Assembly: GCA_023423335.1 (NCBI GenBank) | Contig: JAFAFU010000070.1 | Span: forward strand, 1-64,000 | Length of the DNA stretch: 64,000 nucleotides | Source of the DNA: Bacillota bacterium | GTDB taxonomy: Bacteria > Bacillota > Clostridia > Lachnospirales > Lachnospiraceae | Direction of reading: 5' to 3' | Shown here: positions 42,515 through 51,109 of the stretch, in pieces | Layout of the letters: every line of letters starts with the position of its first letter | Numbering within the stretch: the stretch's first letter is position 1 | The notes under the pieces: generated by a model | What the model was told of the DNA's origin: nothing | Databases searched by the model: none | What the model saw: only the letters and a program-made list of their open reading frames with translations | Program-made: the position numbers and the translations under genes

Positions 42515-43429
42515 TCAGGCCAGTCCCAGTAATTTCATGATCAGTGCCATTCGCACATAAACGCCGTATTCTGCCTGTTTGAAGTAAACAGCCCTACGGT
42601 CCTCATCCACTTCGGTAGAAATCTCATTTACCCTGGGGAGCGGATGGAGTACCAGCATGTCCGGCTTTGCAAGTGACATCTTCCTGGCGTCCAGAATATA
42701 AGTATCCTTCAGGCGGATATAATCCTCCTCATTAAAGAAACGCTCTTTCTGTACACGGGTCATATACAGGATATCTAACTCAGGCATTACTTTCTCCAGC
42801 TTCCGGACCTCTTTGTAGGAGATACCGTTTGACTCCAGAATTTCTTCCCGGATATAGGCGGGTATCGTCAGCTCCTCCGGAGATATCAGTACGAAATTGA
42901 TATTCTCATAACGGGCCAGAGCTCCGATCAAGGAATGGACGGTACGGCCGAATTTCAGGTCACCACAAAAGCCTACGGTTATATTATTTAATCGTCCCTT
43001 GAGATTTTTAATTGTCAATAAATCGGTAAAGGTTTGGGTGGGATGGTTATGACCGCCGTCTCCGGCATTGATAACAGGAATTGAAGAATGAATAGAGGCA
43101 ACATAGGGGGCGCCTTCCTTAGGATGGCGGATTGCACAGATATCTGCGTAAGAGGAAACAACACGGATGGTATCGGCAACACTTTCGCCTTTGGCGGCGG
43201 AGGATGAATCGGCAGAGGAAAAACCGAGGATATTGCCGCCGAGATTTAACATGGCAGCTTCAAAGCTTAATCTGGTTCGTGTGCTTGGTTCATAAAATAG
43301 AGTGGCCAGTTTTTTGCCGTGGCACAGATCAGCGTATTTTTTCGGGGCTTGAATGATTTCTTCCGCCAGATTAAGAAGCTCACTGAGTTCAGAAACAGTA
43401 AGGTCCGTCGGACTGATGATATGTTTCAT
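42515..43429 (-). CDS. pyrB: Aspartate carbamoyltransferase catalytic subunit
   Basis: A 304-residue enzyme that forms N-carbamoyl-aspartate, the committed step of pyrimidine synthesis. The carbamoyl-phosphate motif STRTRLSFE, the SSAAKGES loop, the IRHPKEGAP block, and HPLPRVNEI are present. Length is normal. GGAGG precedes the start. It heads the pyrBI operon; the region upstream (43430-43600) contains a hairpin that may regulate it. Confidence 0.97.
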   Translation of the reverse strand: MKHIISPTDLTVSELSELLNLAEEIIQAPKKYADLCHGKKLATLFYEPSTRTRLSFEAAMLNLGGNILGFSSADSSSAAKGESVADTIRVVSSYADICAIRHPKEGAPYVASIHSSIPVINAGDGGHNHPTQTFTDLLTIKNLKGRLNNITVGFCGDLKFGRTVHSLIGALARYENINFVLISPEELTIPAYIREEILESNGISYKEVRKLEKVMPELDILYMTRVQKERFFNEEDYIRLKDTYILDARKMSLAKPDMLVLHPLPRVNEISTEVDEDRRAVYFKQAEYGVYVRMALIMKLLGLA

Positions 43430-43479
43430 TAGACACCTCCATATGTGATTAGGATAAGCATATTTTTACGGACAATGTA

Positions 43480-43497
43480 CCCGGTGCCTGTACCGGG
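43480..43497 (-). promoter_or_regulatory. Hairpin in the pyrB leader
   Basis: CCCGGT (43480-43485) and ACCGGG (43492-43497) pair perfectly around a 6-base loop, about 50-70 bases before the pyrB start. No T-run follows on the minus strand, so it is not a plain terminator; a role in pyrimidine control is conjecture. Confidence 0.4.
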
Positions 43498-43631
43498 GTT
43501 CACATCCTAACTAAATATTCTAATATAACCGTTGTAAAAACACAAACATTATTTTTAAAAAGTATCATATTTATTTTTAATAAATGACGCAGAAATAACT
43601 TATAAATAGTAATACACTTTTTTTCTTATTG

Positions 43632-43640
43632 TGGTATAAT
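43632..43640 (+). promoter_or_regulatory. Extended -10 promoter of the SNF2 gene
   Basis: TGGTATAAT (43632-43640) is an extended -10 element (TGn plus TATAAT). It lies 32 bases before ATG 43673. No good -35 is seen, which suits extended -10 promoters. Confidence 0.6.
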
Positions 43641-43672
43641 AGTAGGATACCATTCATGAAAGGTGTGCGTTT

Positions 43673-46600
43673 ATGATTCAGATTTCAAGGACAGGAATCA
43701 GGAACTTGGCATCGAATGATACCACCTATGCCAGAGGCCTGCAATATTATAAGGATAACCGTATTATCAATGCGACTTACTCGAATACAACGAAGCAATA
43801 CCGGTTGGTCGTAAAGGGTAATTACAATTATTCTGTCGCTGTGGAAGAGCAGGAGGACGGATCTTTTGATTATAGCTGTAATTGCCCGTCCAGGCTGAAG
43901 GATCAGGGTGCCTGTAAGCATGTCGTAGCCGCCTTGCTTTTTATTCTGAAATATCAGGAACGCAGTATGCTGACAGAGACAAAATCTCCCGAGGAGAGAA
44001 AAATTATTCAGATTCTGGATTATTTCGTATCTCAGGAGGATACCGTCCTGGTGGGCGAAACCTTTCAGCTGGAGCCCATTATTGCCATTCCCTCCATCAT
44101 AAAGGGAGAGGGCGGAAGAGCTATGGTTGCCCTCCGGGGAGGAAGCAACCGGAAGTATAAGGTTCAGACCATCAAGAAATTTCTGTCGGATATTTATCAT
44201 CACGAAAGCTTTGTCCTGGGTAAGGAGTTTAAATATGTCAGTGGGGAGAGTACCTTTGATACAAGTTCAAAGGCACTGCTGGATTTTCTTCTGGAGATCT
44301 ATGAAATCCAGGAGGTTATTGACAGCGTCCATTTTTCCAAAATATTTTCAAAGTCACAGATTATCATAACAAAAAATATGCTGATTAAGCTTCTGGAGCT
44401 TATGAACGGCAGTCCCTTTACTTTGGAGCTATACGGTAAGGTATATAGTGAAGTGGTTTTTTGCAGGGCGAATCCGAAGGTCTCCTATCAGCTATCATTG
44501 GATGAAGAGTCGGTAACCGTGGATTACCAGGGAAAGGAAGCTGTGCTTCCGATTACAGAAACCGGAGAGCTTCTGTTTTATGAAGGGGTCATCTACCAGC
44601 CCGACAGAAAATTTATCCGGAATTTTAAGCCCTTCTACAACAGCCTGGGCAGGGATAAGGAGCCTCTGGTGTTTAAAGGGGAAAGTAAGGCGGGATTTCT
44701 GGAGCATGTCCTGCCCCGGATCAGTGAAACGATGGTACTGGATATCCCGGAGGAATTAAAGAGCCGGTATATTACCTGTGATATGGAGGCAAAGCTCTAT
44801 ATTGACAAGCACAGGCATGGAATCAAAGCGGAATTAAAATACAGCTATGGGGATTATGAATTTAATTCCTTTGAAAATGCTTCCGCCGGCTCCTATATCA
44901 TCGTAAGACAGAGGGAGCGGGAGGATGCTATTATCAATGATCTGCTTCAGTTAGGTTTCGTCCCGTATAAAAATTATTATCTGATGAAGGATGAGGATAA
45001 GATATATGATTTTCTGTCCGGCAGGGTTATGGAGCTGGAGAGTAAAGCGGGCTTATACTACTCCGAGGATTTTAAAAAGCTGGGAATTCGCAGTACGGGA
45101 AGCTTCAAAGCCGGAGTGCGGATGAATACCGGCCTGAATATGCTGGAACTTGATCTGGAGTTTGGTGAGATACCCAGGGAGGAGCTTAAGGACCTGATCC
45201 ATTCCTATCAGGTGAAGAAGAAGTACTACCGCCTGAAGAACGGCAGCTTTATTAATCTGGAGGATAAAACCCTGGAGGAGCTGACCGGTATCTTAAGTTC
45301 GCTTAACGTAAACAGCAAGAGCTTTAATGAGGATACCTTACTGCTGGGAAAGCAGCATGCGGTATATCTGGATAAGGCCTTTGCCGACAGGCAGTTTGAA
45401 CTGGAGCGGGATAAGGATTTCCGGGCACTCACCGAGAGAATCCTAAATCCGGTTATTACGGAGTATGCGCTTCCGGAGGGGATATTGACCACTTTGCGGC
45501 CATATCAGGTCACAGGCTATAAATGGCTGAAGACCCTGGCGGACAACGAGCTGGGCGGAATTCTGGCAGATGATATGGGGCTGGGAAAGACCTTGCAGTC
45601 CATTGTATATATTGCCTCCATAGTCAGGGAGAAGAAAAAGCATGAACCGTTTCTGATTGTCTGTCCGACCTCCCTGATCTATAACTGGCTGGACGAGATA
45701 GAGAATTTTGCTCCGTTCATTAAGGCGGTCGTAATCAGCGGCGCCCCGGCGGAACGGCAGGAAACGATCCTTCGGTACCTGGATTATGATGTACTGATTA
45801 CCTCATATCCATTAATCCGGCGGGATATTACCCTGTATGAGAAAATATATTTCCATACGGTTTTCATTGATGAGGCACAATTTATCAAAAATGATTCTTC
45901 CCAGAATGCAAAATCCGTTAAGCGTCTCCTGGCGGACAATAAATTTGCCCTGACCGGAACCCCGATTGAAAACAGCCTTTCGGAGCTGTGGTCCATCTTT
46001 GATTTCATCATGCCGGGATACTTAAACAGTCATTCCAAATTCGTTGAGGTTTATGAGAAGCCGATCTTAAAGGAGGATGAGGAAGCATTAAAGGATCTTC
46101 ATCAGCATATCACGCCCTTTATCTTAAGGCGCATGAAGAAGGACGTATTAACAGAGCTGCCGGATAAATACGAGACAAAGATGCTGACGGAATTATCGGA
46201 GGAGCAGAAGCTGGTGTATTTATCCTTTCTGGAAAGCATCCGCGGTGAAATCAACTCAGAGATTGAAGAAAACGGGATATCCCGCAGCAGCATCAAGATT
46301 CTGGCTGCCCTTACCAGGCTCAGGCAGATCTGCTGTCATCCATCCACCTTCCTGGAAAACTATCAGGGCGGCAGCGGAAAGCTGGAGCTTTTGATGGAGG
46401 TAATTCCCGATGCAATAGCCAACGAGCACAGAGTTTTGGTATTCTCCCAGTTTACCTCCATGCTTCGGATTATTGAAAATGAATTAAAGGATATGAATAT
46501 TCCCTATTTCTATCTGGAGGGAAGTACTCCCACCGAGGACCGCAATGATTATGTTAAGAGATTCAACAACGGGGAGGGCAAGATCTTCCTGATCTCCTTA

Positions 46601-46888
46601 AAGGCCGGTGGAACCGGACTGAATCTTACCGGTGCGGATACGGTAATCCACTATGATCCCTGGTGGAACCCGGCGGTGGAGGAGCAGGCCACAGACCGTG
46701 TCTACCGGATTGGACAGCAGAATAAGGTCCATGTCATGAAGCTGATAACAAAGGGAACAATTGAAGAGAAAATCTTTAAGCTGCAGAGAAAGAAGAAGGA
46801 GCTCTCCGATTCCGTAATAAGCTCAAAGGAGGTATTCATCAATACCTTGACGAAGGAAGAGCTGGAGGAGCTGTTCAAACCGATGTAA
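43673..46888 (+). CDS. SWIM-domain SNF2 family helicase
   Basis: A 1071-residue protein. A SWIM zinc finger lies near the N-terminus (CNCPSRLKDQGACKHVV, about residues 69-85). A middle SNF2-associated region follows. The ATPase core starts near 610 with LRPYQVTGYKWL, motif I DDMGLGKT (about 633-640), motif II DEAQ (about 733), and the C-terminal helicase half with FSQFTSMLRIIE, SLKAGGTGLNLTGAD, DPWWNPAVEEQATDRVYRIGQ. SNF2 enzymes translocate on double-stranded DNA or remodel protein-DNA complexes; the bacterial role (repair, transcription recycling, or defence) is unknown. It stands alone with its own promoter and terminator. Confidence 0.93.
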   Translation: MIQISRTGIRNLASNDTTYARGLQYYKDNRIINATYSNTTKQYRLVVKGNYNYSVAVEEQEDGSFDYSCNCPSRLKDQGACKHVVAALLFILKYQERSMLTETKSPEERKIIQILDYFVSQEDTVLVGETFQLEPIIAIPSIIKGEGGRAMVALRGGSNRKYKVQTIKKFLSDIYHHESFVLGKEFKYVSGESTFDTSSKALLDFLLEIYEIQEVIDSVHFSKIFSKSQIIITKNMLIKLLELMNGSPFTLELYGKVYSEVVFCRANPKVSYQLSLDEESVTVDYQGKEAVLPITETGELLFYEGVIYQPDRKFIRNFKPFYNSLGRDKEPLVFKGESKAGFLEHVLPRISETMVLDIPEELKSRYITCDMEAKLYIDKHRHGIKAELKYSYGDYEFNSFENASAGSYIIVRQREREDAIINDLLQLGFVPYKNYYLMKDEDKIYDFLSGRVMELESKAGLYYSEDFKKLGIRSTGSFKAGVRMNTGLNMLELDLEFGEIPREELKDLIHSYQVKKKYYRLKNGSFINLEDKTLEELTGILSSLNVNSKSFNEDTLLLGKQHAVYLDKAFADRQFELERDKDFRALTERILNPVITEYALPEGILTTLRPYQVTGYKWLKTLADNELGGILADDMGLGKTLQSIVYIASIVREKKKHEPFLIVCPTSLIYNWLDEIENFAPFIKAVVISGAPAERQETILRYLDYDVLITSYPLIRRDITLYEKIYFHTVFIDEAQFIKNDSSQNAKSVKRLLADNKFALTGTPIENSLSELWSIFDFIMPGYLNSHSKFVEVYEKPILKEDEEALKDLHQHITPFILRRMKKDVLTELPDKYETKMLTELSEEQKLVYLSFLESIRGEINSEIEENGISRSSIKILAALTRLRQICCHPSTFLENYQGGSGKLELLMEVIPDAIANEHRVLVFSQFTSMLRIIENELKDMNIPYFYLEGSTPTEDRNDYVKRFNNGEGKIFLISLKAGGTGLNLTGADTVIHYDPWWNPAVEEQATDRVYRIGQQNKVHVMKLITKGTIEEKIFKLQRKKKELSDSVISSKEVFINTLTKEELEELFKPM

Positions 46889-46979
46889 AGCAGGGAGCTG
46901 CCATATTGTAACAATGAATACACGAAGTTCAATATACTTTAAAGTCATTAAGCTAAGGAATCAGATAAATATTCATAAT

Positions 46980-47017
46980 AGCAGGATATATTATTTTCAT
47001 ATGTCCTGCTGTTTTTT
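46980..47017 (+). terminator. Terminator after the SNF2 gene
   Basis: AGCAGGA (46980-46986) and TCCTGCT (47004-47010) form a stem extended by TAT/ATA, followed by six T residues (47012-47017). Confidence 0.8.
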
Positions 47018-47128
47018 ACCTAAAACAGCTAAGAGCATTTCATTGATCAAGTCTTTGTTCATAAATCCAGGCGGGAAGAGCCGGGTAATTGATATAAGGA
47101 TTTTAACCGGAGACAAAATGATGCAATT

Positions 47129-47145
47129 AGGATACAACTTTGATG
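47129..47145 (+). promoter_or_regulatory. Shared 17-bp motif, copy 1
   Basis: AGGATACAACTTTGATG lies 25 bases before the response regulator start. A second copy with one change lies at 50120-50136 before the adaptor gene. It may be the regulator's binding site or a shared promoter element. Confidence 0.55.
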
Positions 47146-47169
47146 TATTCTGAAATAAGGGGTGATTGT

Positions 47170-47829
47170 GTGATTAGTATTTTAATTGTAGAAGATGAAA
47201 AACCCATTTCTGATTTAATACGAATGAACTTATTTGAGGCAGGGCATTTTTGTGATTGTGCCTTTGATGGAATGACTGCAGTGAATATGCTGGATGAAAA
47301 CAAATATGATTTAATTTTATTAGATATACTTCTTCCGGAAGTGAATGGATATGAAGTAATGGAGTACATAAAACCCCTGGATATTCCGGTTATCTTTTTG
47401 ACAGCGAAAGCCAGTCTGGAGGATAGGGTAAAAGGGTTAAAACTCGGTGCGGATGATTATCTTGTGAAACCCTTTGAAATCATTGAGCTTTTAGCGCGTG
47501 TCGAAGCTGTTCTAAGACGATACCATCTTAACCAGACTATCCTGCAGATAGGTGGTTTTACCATTGATACGGGATCAAGAACAGTGAAAAGGGAAGGTAC
47601 GGAAATTCCTCTGACGAAAAAGGAATATGAGCTTTTAATTTTCTTTATCAATAATAAAAACATTGCACTTTTTAGAGATAAGATTTACGAAAAAATATGG
47701 GGCGGAGATTTTACGGGAGACAGCAGGACCGTTGATCTCCATGTCCAACGGCTGCGAAAAAAGCTTGGATGGGAACAGCTTATTACAGCGGTCTATAAAG
47801 TGGGCTATCGGTTGGAGATAAACCAATGA
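47170..47829 (+). CDS. OmpR-family response regulator
   Basis: A 219-residue regulator with a receiver domain (phosphoacceptor Asp52 in LILLDILLPEVNGYEV, acidic pocket VEDE, Lys in LVKPFE) and a winged-helix DNA-binding domain (LTKKEYELLIFFINN to VYKVGYRLE). The likely start is GTG 47170, 7 bases behind AAGGGG; the open frame extends a few codons upstream. It overlaps the kinase gene by four bases (ATGA), so the two are translated together. It probably controls the export genes downstream. Confidence 0.93.
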   Translation: MISILIVEDEKPISDLIRMNLFEAGHFCDCAFDGMTAVNMLDENKYDLILLDILLPEVNGYEVMEYIKPLDIPVIFLTAKASLEDRVKGLKLGADDYLVKPFEIIELLARVEAVLRRYHLNQTILQIGGFTIDTGSRTVKREGTEIPLTKKEYELLIFFINNKNIALFRDKIYEKIWGGDFTGDSRTVDLHVQRLRKKLGWEQLITAVYKVGYRLEINQ

Positions 47830-49223
47830 AACTGTCATGGAAAATATTTATCAGCACTCTGATCATTACGATATTGACCTTCAGCATAGGCGGCTATTTC
47901 CTTATATCCGCTGTTTTTCAGTCTGCCCTTGATAGAGAAAGCAGCGCAGCCCTGGAGGAAAATAAAATGCTGTGCAGTTATTTTGGAGCAGTAATTTCAA
48001 CTGCGGCATCTGAAATTCAGGATAAAAAAACTATGGTGAATATTTCAGAATCTATTGTATCTCATTTTGCGAATAATAAATTGGCAATCAGAATTTCTGA
48101 CAAGGAACAGAATGTAATTGCCCGGAATGAGGATGTAAACTTTGATATGGATTTGTTGAAACAGCTTGAAGATAACTTATTAGTATATAAAATTATCGAA
48201 TATGATGGCGGTTATTATATTCAGACAGCTTCGGTTCTTCAGATTTATAGCGGGAAAGTATATTTGGAAACCTTTCATGATATATCTTCAATTTTTACCG
48301 ACAGACAGGATTTATTTTCTTTTTATCGAAAACTGATTTTTTGCATGTTGGCTGCTAACGGACTTTTGGTTTTTCTCATGACATTATGGACGCTCTCTCC
48401 GTTAAAGAGACTTTCAAATACAACAAGGGAAATAGCCAAAGGAAAATATGGTGAGAGGGTAATTATTCGGGCCAAAGATGAAATCGGATTACTCGCAGAA
48501 GATTTCAATCAGATGGCAGACTGTCTTGAAACCAAAATACGGGATCTGGAAGCGACAACCATAAGCCAGCGTGATTTTATCGGCAGCTTCGCTCATGAAA
48601 TTAAAACCCCGCTTACTTCCATTATTGGGTATGCCGATATGCTCCGTTCAAAAAAAATGGCTGAAGAAAATAGGATTTTAGCGGCAGACTATATTTTTAA
48701 TGAGGGAAAGCGTCTGGAAACCATTTCATTAAAGCTGCTGGATTTGCTGGTAGTAAAAAATCATAACTTTCAAATGAAACAAGTCAATATGAAGGAGCTG
48801 TTTAATAATATTAAAGGTATTATGGAACCTGTTCTTACCGGCAGTAATATTATATTTAGAATTTCTGCTGAGGATATTCAAATCAGGGTGGAACCGGATT
48901 TGATGAAAACCCTTATTTTAAACCTTGTAGATAATGCCAGAAAAGCAATCTCAGAGAGCGGAGTAATCAGTTTGACAGGCAAACGGATATCCATGGACAG
49001 GTTTATCGTTATTGTTCGTGATAATGGCAAAGGAATACCGGAAAGAGAGCTTTCAAGGATTACAGAGATATTTTATATGGTGGATAAATCAAGAACAAGA
49101 GGCAAAGGCGTAGGCATTGGACTTTCTTTGTGCCAAGAAATCGTGGAGCTTCATGACGGTGAGATGAAATTTGAATCTCAGGTAGGCACGGGAACCAGTG
49201 TTCATTTGTGTTTAAGGGGGTAG
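47826..49223 (+). CDS. Sensor histidine kinase
   Basis: A 465-residue kinase with two membrane segments (about residues 8-30 and 166-188) framing an extracellular sensor domain, then a HAMP domain (LSPLKRLSNTTREIAKGKYGERV), the phosphoacceptor domain with His257 in SFAHEIKTPLTSI, and an HATPase domain (NLVDNARKAI, DNGKGIP, GVGIGLSL). The signal is unknown. It overlaps the regulator gene and precedes an unknown anchored protein by 6 bases. Confidence 0.94.
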   Translation: MKLSWKIFISTLIITILTFSIGGYFLISAVFQSALDRESSAALEENKMLCSYFGAVISTAASEIQDKKTMVNISESIVSHFANNKLAIRISDKEQNVIARNEDVNFDMDLLKQLEDNLLVYKIIEYDGGYYIQTASVLQIYSGKVYLETFHDISSIFTDRQDLFSFYRKLIFCMLAANGLLVFLMTLWTLSPLKRLSNTTREIAKGKYGERVIIRAKDEIGLLAEDFNQMADCLETKIRDLEATTISQRDFIGSFAHEIKTPLTSIIGYADMLRSKKMAEENRILAADYIFNEGKRLETISLKLLDLLVVKNHNFQMKQVNMKELFNNIKGIMEPVLTGSNIIFRISAEDIQIRVEPDLMKTLILNLVDNARKAISESGVISLTGKRISMDRFIVIVRDNGKGIPERELSRITEIFYMVDKSRTRGKGVGIGLSLCQEIVELHDGEMKFESQVGTGTSVHLCLRG

Positions 49224-49229
49224 AGAATT

Positions 49230-50009
49230 ATGAGGGCATCAATAAAATATATACTAACGATCAACTTGATTTTCATTTTTATTGCGACCGGATTTCTCTT
49301 ACCTGAATGGATGAGCGCTTATACGGATCAAAATATTATTGATAAGGTCCGGTATGAATCAATGGAACCACTGAAAATCATAGCAGGCAATGACACATCG
49401 ATGATCGAGAAAATAAGCTTATTGAGAGATTATCCGCAAAAGGTGAATCAGGTGGCACTTGAGATCGGGACAAATTTCAACTTGACTTCGGCAAGTGTTA
49501 AATTTTTTGAAGAAATTTCAGTGCTTACAAAGCTTGGCCTGTTATCTGAAACAGAACCAGGCGATAAAACCGCCGTTAAAATCGATGTCAGTCTATATAT
49601 TCAGAAAGATGAGCCATCTGTCAGCGGAGTATTTTGGAATATCGTTTTGCAAGAAGATAAGCTTTACGGAAATTTTTATATGGATGATAGTACCGGTAAG
49701 ATTATACAATTTATTGTAACCGTGCAGGATAAACCGTTAGGCATCGAAAATAAGGCCATCGAAACCTGGGCAAAGTATCTTGGACTTGAGGCACAGAATA
49801 TAGAATCACAATCAGAAACGTATTCTGTTCGGGAGGATGAAACAACTAAGGTATCGGAAGGCGGGTACAATGTTTATAATTTTGAACTTGGATTCGAAGA
49901 TAATGCTTTGCCTTATACATTTTATATTTTTGAAAATGGTTACGGATTTGGTTATATAATGAAACTTATATCCAGCTATCAGGATACTTCCGTTAAGATC
50001 ATACCATGA
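49230..50009 (+). CDS. Membrane-anchored unknown protein with the two-component pair
   Basis: A 259-residue protein with an N-terminal membrane segment or signal (residues 6-28, ending near LLPEWMSA), then an extracytoplasmic, acidic part with no motif I can name. It starts 6 bases after the kinase stop, behind AAGGGGG, so it is co-transcribed with the pair. A role in sensing with the kinase, or in the adaptor complex, is plausible but unproven. A terminator follows at 50075. Confidence 0.78.
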   Translation: MRASIKYILTINLIFIFIATGFLLPEWMSAYTDQNIIDKVRYESMEPLKIIAGNDTSMIEKISLLRDYPQKVNQVALEIGTNFNLTSASVKFFEEISVLTKLGLLSETEPGDKTAVKIDVSLYIQKDEPSVSGVFWNIVLQEDKLYGNFYMDDSTGKIIQFIVTVQDKPLGIENKAIETWAKYLGLEAQNIESQSETYSVREDETTKVSEGGYNVYNFELGFEDNALPYTFYIFENGYGFGYIMKLISSYQDTSVKIIP

Positions 50010-50074
50010 TATGAAATACATTAAGTGAATTTACAGGAAGATTTATACAAGGAGATTAAGATTTCAGACACAAG

Positions 50075-50116
50075 AATACACCCTGGCGGTTTGTTAAGCC
50101 CATGGTGTATTTTTTA
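50075..50116 (+). terminator. Terminator between the two-component set and the transporter set
   Basis: AATACACC (50075-50082) pairs with GGTGTATT (50104-50111), with a partial inner stem (TGGC and GCC), followed by six T residues. Confidence 0.8.
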
Positions 50117-50119
50117 TGC

Positions 50120-50136
50120 AGGATACAACTATGATG
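50120..50136 (+). promoter_or_regulatory. Shared 17-bp motif, copy 2
   Basis: AGGATACAACTATGATG differs by one base from the copy at 47129-47145. It starts right after the terminator and 64 bases before the adaptor gene, a position fit for a promoter or regulator site. Confidence 0.55.
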
Positions 50137-50199
50137 CACCGACCATTTATACTCCATCCTGTAAGAATATTTTAAATGAAAGGTGAGGGATAGAACTAT

Positions 50200-51039
50200 A
50201 TGAATTACCAAAAGACACGAAAAAGAAAAGTGGTGATACCTATTATTATAATTTTAACACTGCCGATTTTTGGATATGCAATATTTAAAATGAATGAACG
50301 TCAGGAAGACAATATGCCATTAAGGGAATACGAGGTTTTTCAAGGGGATATTACGGCGGGGATCTCTGCCGACGGGAATGTATCTATGCCATATACTTCC
50401 CATTATTTCGATGTTCCGGTTCAGCTTGAAGCTGTGTATGTCAGAAAAGGTGACACAGTAAGGGCAGGAGATAAACTCGCTAAAGCGGTGGGAAACGAAT
50501 TAAATGATCCTTATCTCTATGCAAAGCTGGATGGCATTGTTATTTCTGTTCCTTCAGTGGAAGGAGAAATGACTGCAGGGAAGCCAATAGTGGCTCAAAT
50601 CGGCGATCCAAAAAAGATAGGTGCTCAGATAAAATTATCTCAGTCAGATATTGGCGAAGTAGAAATTGATCAGCTGGTGCAGTTTACTTTGAGTGCTTAT
50701 CCTACGCAGACATTAGAAGGTACAATTACACAAATTCAGCTGGCACCGACCAATGCCAACCCCTTGGAGTATACTGCTTATGCATCCATTGAAGCAGATG
50801 ATTTGCTTCTCTTGGAAGGCATGACGTTTTCAGCCTGGCTTATTCAAAAACAGGTAAAGGGTGTGCTATGTCTTTCAAACAAGGCGATTCAATTAAAAGA
50901 GGGCAAACAAATCGTACTTCTTATGGACGAAAAAGGCAATCTATTTGAACAGGAAATCCAGACAGGTTTCTCAGATGGCCGGTACAGTGAGATACTATCG
51001 GGTCTTTTTGCAGGTGATATTGTCTATGTGGAGGGATAA
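50200..51039 (+). CDS. HlyD/MacA-like efflux adaptor
   Basis: A 279-residue adaptor with one N-terminal membrane segment (about residues 10-28). A lipoyl-like half motif is visible (VQLEAVYVRKGDTVRAGDKLAKA and the second half AKLDGIVISVPSVEGEMTAGKPIVAQIGD), followed by beta-barrel and membrane-proximal parts. The coiled coil is absent, as in many Gram-positive adaptors. It probably links the MacB-type permease to substrate outside the membrane. It begins after its own motif and terminator. Confidence 0.85.
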   Translation: MNYQKTRKRKVVIPIIIILTLPIFGYAIFKMNERQEDNMPLREYEVFQGDITAGISADGNVSMPYTSHYFDVPVQLEAVYVRKGDTVRAGDKLAKAVGNELNDPYLYAKLDGIVISVPSVEGEMTAGKPIVAQIGDPKKIGAQIKLSQSDIGEVEIDQLVQFTLSAYPTQTLEGTITQIQLAPTNANPLEYTAYASIEADDLLLLEGMTFSAWLIQKQVKGVLCLSNKAIQLKEGKQIVLLMDEKGNLFEQEIQTGFSDGRYSEILSGLFAGDIVYVEG

Positions 51040-51109
51040 GGGATTATAAACTTGTGATGTGCATAGTCTAGCAAGCGAGACATTGGGCAGCGCAGAAATG
51101 AGGATAAGT

